Assembly (NCBI GenBank): GCA_902797785.1
Contig: CADBUD010000377.1
Location: 1-8,866 of the forward strand
Length of the DNA stretch: 8,866 nt
From: an uncultured Lachnospiraceae bacterium
Lineage (GTDB): Bacteria; Bacillota; Clostridia; Lachnospirales; Lachnospiraceae
Direction of reading: 5' to 3'
Made by a program: the position numbers and the translations under genes. This document shows positions 5,140-8,866 of the stretch, one piece after another. Position 1 is the stretch's first letter; each line of letters opens with the position of its first letter. A model generated the notes under the pieces. It ran no database searches. It was not told the origin of the DNA and was given only the letters and a program-made list of their open reading frames with translations.

Positions 5140-5685
5140 ATGAATATTTACGATTTTACAGTAAAAGATGCAGATGAAAACGACGTAAGCCTGAAAGAGT
5201 ATGAGGGCAAGGTGATTTTGATCAATAATTCCGCGACAGAGTGTGGGTTTACCCCACAGTATGACGGGCTTCAGGATATGTATGAAAAGTATGCGGATCA
5301 GGATTTTGTGATATTGGATTTCCCATGCAACCAGTTTGGAAATCAGGCGCCTGGAGATATGGAGGAAATCGTGAGCTTCTGTGATTCCAAGTATGGCATC
5401 ACCTTCCCGATTTTTGATAAGATCTGTGTCAATGGGGAAAACGAGAGTCCTCTCTACACCTATTTAAAAGAACAGAAAGGATTTCAGGGGTTTGATGAGG
5501 AGCATGAACTGACCCCGGTGTTAAAGGATATTATTTCAAAAATTGACCCGGATTTTGAGCATACCAGTGATATTAAATGGAATTTCACCAAATTTTTGAT
5601 TGACAGAGAGGGAAATGTCGTAGCTCGGTTTGAGCCGACGACGGATTTATCAGAGGTCGAGGAAGCTGTGGAGGAGTTGTTATAA
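5140..5685 (+). CDS. Glutathione peroxidase-family (thioredoxin-type) peroxidase 2
   Basis: The second Gpx of the operon is clearly homologous to the first, with identical blocks around GFTPQYD, LDFPCNQFGNQAPG and IKWNFTKFLIDREGN. From ATG 5140 it is 181 residues, the same as gpx1. An earlier in-frame ATG at 5131 touches the ribosome site (AAAGG, 5126-5130), while 5140 is 9 bases from it. Cys35, Cys63, Gln69, Cys81, Trp147 and Asn148 give a complete two-cysteine catalytic set. It carries one additional cysteine, Cys96. It differs from gpx1 mainly in the acidic 110-145 segment and at the C-terminus, so the two may prefer different peroxides. It follows ohrR by 36 bases and is the last gene before a terminator. 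A tandem duplication followed by divergence is the simplest origin. Confidence 0.91.
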   Translation: MNIYDFTVKDADENDVSLKEYEGKVILINNSATECGFTPQYDGLQDMYEKYADQDFVILDFPCNQFGNQAPGDMEEIVSFCDSKYGITFPIFDKICVNGENESPLYTYLKEQKGFQGFDEEHELTPVLKDIISKIDPDFEHTSDIKWNFTKFLIDREGNVVARFEPTTDLSEVEEAVEELL

Positions 5686-5695
5686 GAAGTACGTC

Positions 5696-5710
5696 TTACT
5701 ATTTCACGGC
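5696..5710 (+). repeat. Degenerate copy of the interspersed motif (copy 4)
   Basis: TTACTATTTCACGGC resembles TTACTATTCACAGCC at 976-990, with one inserted T and one A-to-G change. It begins 11 bases after the gpx2 stop codon. The similarity is weak on its own and is listed only because of the other copies. Confidence 0.25.
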
Positions 5711-5734
5711 TTTACTGCCCTACAATCAGAGCAA

Positions 5735-5759
5735 AGCGCACGAAGTAAGTTCGTGCGCT
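5735..5759 (-). terminator. Strong hairpin, possible minus-strand terminator
   Basis: AGCGCACGAA (5735-5744) is a perfect 10-base inverted match to TTCGTGCGCT (5750-5759), with a 5-base loop. Read on the minus strand it is followed by TTTGCTCT, a poor but T-rich tract, and it lies 60 bases beyond the stop of the YD-repeat gene. On the plus strand no T-run follows, so it would be a 3' stem before the real gpx2 terminator. Confidence 0.45.
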
Positions 5760-5792
5760 ATCACTGGTATCTGACAGATAAACTGCTGCCGA

Positions 5793-5820
5793 CCCGTTCC
5801 GTTTTAGGAACGGGTTTTTT
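5793..5820 (+). terminator. Intrinsic terminator of the gpx-ohrR operon
   Basis: CCCGTTCC (5793-5800) pairs with GGAACGGG (5807-5814) around a 6-base loop, followed by six T residues (5815-5820). It lies 107 bases after the gpx2 stop and its T-run overlaps the TAA stop of the minus-strand gene. Confidence 0.92.
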
Positions 5821-6601
5821 ATAAGGTAAAGCTGTGTCCTCCGACGGACAAGTCCAAAATGTTGTTCTGCTGCTCTTTGACCAGGGACACATAGGATTTT
5901 GGAACCTTGATTTTTTTATATTGATAGAGAAAATTGACCTTTGCGGAATAATCTTCGTCCTTATTTGACTGTACTCTGCGAATCAAAAGACCATTTTTGT
6001 AGGTGTTTTTGAGGGTGGTGGCAGAGGAACCGTAGGTTACTTTCTTCAAAAATCCTTTTGCGTCGTAGGAATATTTGCTGATTCCGTATTTGGATTTGGA
6101 TTTGGCCAGATGTCCTTTTTTATCATAGGAAAAAGAAAATACGGTAACTCCTGCCAGGGCTTCCGGACCGTCCTCTTCATAGTTTGATTTTATGATCTGA
6201 TTCTTTTTGTTATAGAAATAGACCTCCTTCGTTTTGAAAACATCATTTCCGGAAACATAGACTCTGTTTTCTTGAACCAGACGTTTCTTTTTGTCATAGG
6301 AAAAGGTCACTTTTTCTGTGGAATAATTATTTTTTGAAGAAGATTTGGTCAGAAGACCGTTTTTGTAGGTGTATTTGTTCGTTGTGTTCGTACCGCTTGA
6401 ACTGACGGACTTGCTAAGGAGCCCTTTACTATTGTAGGAATAGGTGGTCTTGAGATCAGATTCCTTTTGTTCTGTGGAGGTAAGGACATACACCTCTACA
6501 GTTCCGGCGGCATTTGTTTTGATGAATGGGATGGCTGTCAGAATTAGGCAAAGCATAAAAAGCATCCCATATGTTTTGGTAGGTTTAAAAATTGTTTTCA
6601 T
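5819..6601 (-). CDS. Secreted protein with YD-like repeats
   Basis: This 260-residue protein begins with a signal peptide: Lys-rich start, hydrophobic core at about 12-27, and a likely cut after TNAA (residues 29-32). No lipobox is placed at the cut, so it is probably released or wall-associated. The rest is about eight units of roughly 20 residues with the pattern Tyr-x-Tyr-(Asp/Asn/Lys)-x-Lys-Gly-Leu-Leu-x-Lys, for example YSYNSKGLLSKS, YTYKNGLLTKSS and YSYDAKGFLKKV. This resembles single-strand YD/RHS-type repeats. Unlike RHS toxins there is no large shell or C-terminal toxin domain. It ends in a short non-repeat tail. The ATG at 6599-6601 has AAAGGAG (6607-6613) 5 bases upstream. A further in-frame ATG at 6673 lies inside the -10 box and is excluded. 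Function is unknown; binding of cell wall or glycan is conceivable. Confidence 0.75.
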   Translation of the reverse strand: MKTIFKPTKTYGMLFMLCLILTAIPFIKTNAAGTVEVYVLTSTEQKESDLKTTYSYNSKGLLSKSVSSSGTNTTNKYTYKNGLLTKSSSKNNYSTEKVTFSYDKKKRLVQENRVYVSGNDVFKTKEVYFYNKKNQIIKSNYEEDGPEALAGVTVFSFSYDKKGHLAKSKSKYGISKYSYDAKGFLKKVTYGSSATTLKNTYKNGLLIRRVQSNKDEDYSAKVNFLYQYKKIKVPKSYVSLVKEQQNNILDLSVGGHSFTL

Positions 6602-6673
6602 AGAATCTCCTTTCTGGGGGCGGCAGTGTTTAAATGTCACGAGCAGGAACAAAGAAATATGCTTCCTTTTCAT

Positions 6674-6702
6674 ATTATATCGCAGAGCCGAGATTTGTGC
6701 AA
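6674..6702 (-). promoter_or_regulatory. Promoter of the YD-repeat gene
   Basis: Read on the minus strand, TTGCAC (6697-6702) is followed after 17 bases by a perfect TATAAT (6674-6679). The start of transcription would be near 6667, giving a leader of about 65 bases. Confidence 0.75.
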
Positions 6703-6707
6703 GTGTC

Positions 6708-6737
6708 GTTACTATTCACACCCACTGTCCCGCAAGG
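6708..6737 (+). repeat. Interspersed repeat, copy 5, blocks 1 and 2
   Basis: GTTACTATTCACA at 6708-6720 and TCCCGCAAGG at 6728-6737 are identical to 975-987 and 995-1004, with the same spacing. The copy fills the gap between the two divergent promoters. Confidence 0.7.
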
Positions 6738-6745
6738 ATTTTTTC

Positions 6746-6774
6746 TTGACATATTTCTTTTCCAGTGGTATAAA
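6746..6774 (+). promoter_or_regulatory. Promoter of recQ
   Basis: A perfect TTGACA at 6746-6751 is followed after 17 bases by TATAAA at 6769-6774. Transcription would begin near 6781, leaving a leader of about 130 bases before the TTG start. Confidence 0.78.
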
Positions 6775-6847
6775 ATCCATGCAGTCTTTTATTTGTATCA
6801 TTTTATCCTGTTAGTAAAAAAGAAGCATTTTTGCTGGTGGGGATATG

Positions 6848-6878
6848 CTCATGAACGAAACAGCTTGCTGCTTTGTTC
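6848..6878 (+). repeat. Interspersed repeat, copy 5, block 3, with leader hairpin
   Basis: CTCATGAACGAAA (6848-6860) is identical to 1103-1115. Here it forms the left arm of an imperfect 11-base stem: GAACGAAACAG (6853-6863) with CTGCTTTGTTC (6868-6878), including one G-T pair and one mismatch. The hairpin lies in the recQ leader, about 20 bases before its ribosome site. Confidence 0.5.
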
Positions 6879-6909
6879 ACAACAAAATACATACAGAAGG
6901 GGAAAAAAA

Positions 6910-8742
6910 TTGAAGAAACACGAAGTCTTAAAACACTATTTTGGATATGATGATTTCCGGGGAGGACAGAGCCAGCTAATTGATAAGATTTTAGAAGGTA
7001 GGGATGTCCTGGGAATTATGCCGACCGGAGCGGGAAAATCGATTTGCTACCAGGTGCCGGCATTGATGCTTCCGGGAATCACAATTGTCATTTCACCACT
7101 GATCTCTTTGATGAAGGATCAGGTCTATGCGCTCAATCAGGCCGGGGTTCATGCCGCTTATATCAATAGCTCTTTAACAGAACGTCAGATCTATAGTGCC
7201 CTGCAGTATGCCAAGGAGGGCAGATACAAAATCATTTATGTTGCGCCGGAGAGGTTAGATACCGGACTGTTTTTAGATTTCGTTCATCAGGCGGAAATAT
7301 CGCTGGTTGCGGTAGATGAGGCGCACTGTATTTCTCAATGGGGGCAGGATTTTCGCCCCGGTTATTTACAGATTGCTCCCTTTATCGATCGACTTGCCCG
7401 CCGTCCTGTGGTATGTGCATTTACGGCGACGGCGACAGAAGCAGTAAAAAAGGATATTGAAGAGATATTAAAGCTGCAGAATGCATGGGTGCGCATTACA
7501 GGGTTTGACCGGGAGAATCTTTATTTTGCGGTCAGGCATGTCAAAAAGAAAAATCAGGAAATGCTCTCTTATGTAGAGGAGCATAGAAATCAGTGCGGAA
7601 TCATTTATTGTTCTACAAGAAACAGTGTGGATGAAGTTTATGAGCTCTTAAGCAAGGAAGGTTTTCTGGCAGGACGTTATCATGCCGGAATGGAGACAGA
7701 GGAGCGCGCAAAAAATCAGGAGGATTTTATCTACGATAATATTGATATTATGGTAGCGACCAACGCATTTGGCATGGGAATTGATAAATCCAACGTGCGC
7801 TATGTTCTGCATTATAATATGCCGCAGTGCATGGAGAACTACTATCAGGAGGCAGGCCGTGCCGGACGGGATGGGGAACCGTCGGAATGTATGATTTTTT
7901 ACTCGCCGAAGGATGTGGTCACGAACCGGTATCTGATTGAACACAAGGAGTCCAAAAAGGAACTGACAAGGGAGGAAGAGGAAGAACTCCGGAAGAGAGA
8001 TTTTTACCGGTTGAAAGCCATGACGTCCTATTGTACGACAAAGGACTGTCTGAGAAATTATATTCTTGAGTATTTTGGGGAAACAACAGAAAAGGAATGC
8101 GAAAATTGCAGCAATTGTCTGACAGATTATGAAAAAACCGATGTCACAGAGATTTCTAAGCAGATTATCAATGCTGTTTATGAATTGCGGGGGCACTTTG
8201 GCATTAATGTGGTTCTAGATGTTCTTCGGGGGAAAAAGAATGCCCGGATCCGGAGCAATGGATTTGAGGAGCTGCGCTCTTATGGCGTGCTGTCAGAGGT
8301 CGCGGAGAGTACGCTGCGGGAAGTAATCGATACTCTGGTCAATGAGGATCTGCTGATCCGGACAGAGGACCGCTATCCGGTCTTGAGACTGGGGGCAGAA
8401 TATGGACGGTTAAAAGAGGAATCCTTCCGGATTTATATTAAAAGTGAGATCAAGACCGGAAAAAAAGAACGGACAGCGGCAAAGAAGACCTCGGATCTGT
8501 CAGCAGACGGTCTGGCATTGTTCGAAGAGCTCCGCGTGCTCCGCAGAAAAATTGCGGCAGAGGAACAGGTCGCGCCATTTATTGTCTTTGCGGATAAAGC
8601 ATTAGTGGACATGTGTATCAAACGCCCGAAGAATCTGGCCGATTTTGGAATGGTCAGCGGCGTGGGAAAGAATAAGAAGGAACGCTATGGAAAGCGGTTT
8701 GTGGAGGTAATCAAAAATCATAAAGAAGAAAACCTGCATTGA
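6910..8742 (+). CDS. recQ: ATP-dependent DNA helicase RecQ
   Basis: This 610-residue 3'-5' superfamily 2 helicase acts in recombination and repair of stalled forks. The Q-motif residue is Gln20, Walker A is PTGAGKS (38-44), and the Walker B box is DEAH (136-139), followed by the aromatic-rich loop CISQWGQDFRP. Motif V/VI segments ATNAFGMGIDKSNVR and QEAGRAGRDG are present. Zinc ligands Cys380, Cys397, Cys400 and Cys403 fall at the same numbers as in E. coli RecQ, a winged-helix RQC part follows, and an HRDC domain lies at about 525-605. The start is TTG at 6910: AGGGG (6898-6902) is 7 bases upstream, and it gives the usual family length and N-terminus (KKHEVLKHYFGYDDFRGGQ). Longer in-frame starts precede the promoter or lack a ribosome site. 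It stands alone downstream of its own promoter, and its TGA stop lies inside the next promoter. Confidence 0.95.
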   Translation: MKKHEVLKHYFGYDDFRGGQSQLIDKILEGRDVLGIMPTGAGKSICYQVPALMLPGITIVISPLISLMKDQVYALNQAGVHAAYINSSLTERQIYSALQYAKEGRYKIIYVAPERLDTGLFLDFVHQAEISLVAVDEAHCISQWGQDFRPGYLQIAPFIDRLARRPVVCAFTATATEAVKKDIEEILKLQNAWVRITGFDRENLYFAVRHVKKKNQEMLSYVEEHRNQCGIIYCSTRNSVDEVYELLSKEGFLAGRYHAGMETEERAKNQEDFIYDNIDIMVATNAFGMGIDKSNVRYVLHYNMPQCMENYYQEAGRAGRDGEPSECMIFYSPKDVVTNRYLIEHKESKKELTREEEEELRKRDFYRLKAMTSYCTTKDCLRNYILEYFGETTEKECENCSNCLTDYEKTDVTEISKQIINAVYELRGHFGINVVLDVLRGKKNARIRSNGFEELRSYGVLSEVAESTLREVIDTLVNEDLLIRTEDRYPVLRLGAEYGRLKEESFRIYIKSEIKTGKKERTAAKKTSDLSADGLALFEELRVLRRKIAAEEQVAPFIVFADKALVDMCIKRPKNLADFGMVSGVGKNKKERYGKRFVEVIKNHKEENLH

Positions 8743-8767
8743 CATTGAAAAGTGAATTTGATATGAT
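8739..8767 (+). promoter_or_regulatory. Near-consensus promoter overlapping the recQ stop
   Basis: A perfect -35 TTGACA at 8739-8744 contains the recQ TGA stop. After exactly 17 bases comes TATGAT (8762-8767), one base from TATAAT. Transcription would begin near 8774 and run through the tandem hairpins at 8794-8861 toward a gene or RNA beyond the window. Confidence 0.75.
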
Positions 8768-8793
8768 AGAAAAATAGATTGATGTTGGGGTCA

Positions 8794-8861
8794 AAAGTGC
8801 CATGCGATGAAATCGCATGTGCACTTTGCACGAAGATTTGGAGGGACAAGCGAGCTTGTCC
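8794..8861. repeat. Tandem hairpins downstream of recQ
   Basis: The first hairpin pairs AAAGTGCCATGCGA (8794-8807) with TCGCATGTGCACTTT (8813-8827), 14 pairs with one bulged T and a 5-base loop. The second pairs GGACAAG (8844-8850) with CTTGTCC (8855-8861) around CGAG. Neither has a T-run on the plus strand. The first is followed by TTTT on the minus strand and might stop transcription arriving from the right. The look is that of dispersed palindromic intergenic repeats in Lachnospiraceae, or a structured leader. Confidence 0.6.
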
Positions 8862-8866
8862 ACGCA

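Larger units (their letters stand above)
6602..6909. other. Divergent intergenic region, YD-repeat gene and recQ
   Basis: This 308-base stretch carries back-to-back promoters (6674-6702 minus, 6746-6774 plus), a copy of the interspersed repeat between them (6708-6737) and its third block with a hairpin in the recQ leader (6848-6878). An open frame runs through from 6634 in phase with recQ. It encodes an implausible Phe/Tyr/Trp-rich stretch and begins upstream of the promoter, so it is not part of the protein. Confidence 0.6.

Noticed and set aside
5630..5824. Plus-strand open frame across the gpx2 end
   Set aside because: It overlaps gpx2 out of phase, runs through both hairpins and the terminator, and has no ribosome site.
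6602..6673. Longer start for the YD-repeat protein
   Set aside because: The upstream ATG lies at the -10 box (6674-6679), so it could not be in the transcript with a ribosome site. The ATG at 6601 has AAAGGAG and starts a proper signal peptide.
6634..6909. N-terminal 92-residue extension of RecQ
   Set aside because: It begins upstream of the recQ promoter, has aromatic-rich unlikely composition, and no ribosome site. TTG 6910 has a good site and gives the normal length.
7648..8196. 182-codon open frame on the minus strand inside recQ
   Set aside because: It is fully antisense to conserved RecQ helicase motifs and the zinc region. Its hydrophobic look follows from the complementary codon pattern.

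Overview
The window looks like chromosomal DNA of a low-to-mid GC anaerobic Firmicute. A Lachnospiraceae-type Clostridium relative is my best guess. The reasons are strong AGGAGG-type ribosome sites, sigma-A promoters of TTGACA-N17-TATAAT type, TTG and GTG starts, purine-rich coding strands and gene families typical of that group. The genus cannot be fixed from the sequence alone. I see no mobile-element gene, CRISPR array, tRNA or rRNA.

Left part (1-3340). A PHP-domain phosphoesterase on the minus strand starts at a TTG codon and ends inside a small repeat. Next comes a 396-base intergenic stretch with hairpins and divergent promoters. A two-gene plus-strand unit follows: a patatin-like phospholipase, then a HAD hydrolase of the beta-phosphoglucomutase type. 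It ends at a bidirectional terminator shared with a converging minus-strand gene. That gene encodes an 88-residue HPr-like protein with Tyr where the phosphorylatable His15 should be but with Ser46 kept, so it resembles Crh.

Centre (3577-5820). A peroxide-defence operon runs gpx1, TSCPD-domain gene, ohrR-like MarR regulator, gpx2, then a strong terminator. gpx1 and the TSCPD gene overlap by ATGA. The promoter is overlapped by an AT-rich dyad very like known OhrR operators. The likely logic is an OhrR-type repressor that is oxidised by organic peroxide, leaves the promoter, and releases two thioredoxin-type Gpx peroxidases, a small tetra-cysteine protein and itself. Known OhrR proteins usually control the peroxidase Ohr, so a Gpx pair as target is the most interesting arrangement here.

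Right part (5819-8866). A secreted protein with about eight YD-like repeats (minus strand) is divergent from recQ. recQ probably starts at TTG 6910, giving 610 residues with helicase, RQC zinc and HRDC regions intact. A near-consensus promoter overlaps the recQ stop codon and would transcribe tandem hairpins toward a gene beyond the window.

Throughout, a short motif close to GTTACTATTCACAG recurs between genes, always on the plus strand. Two copies share further blocks downstream, which indicates an interspersed non-coding repeat family.
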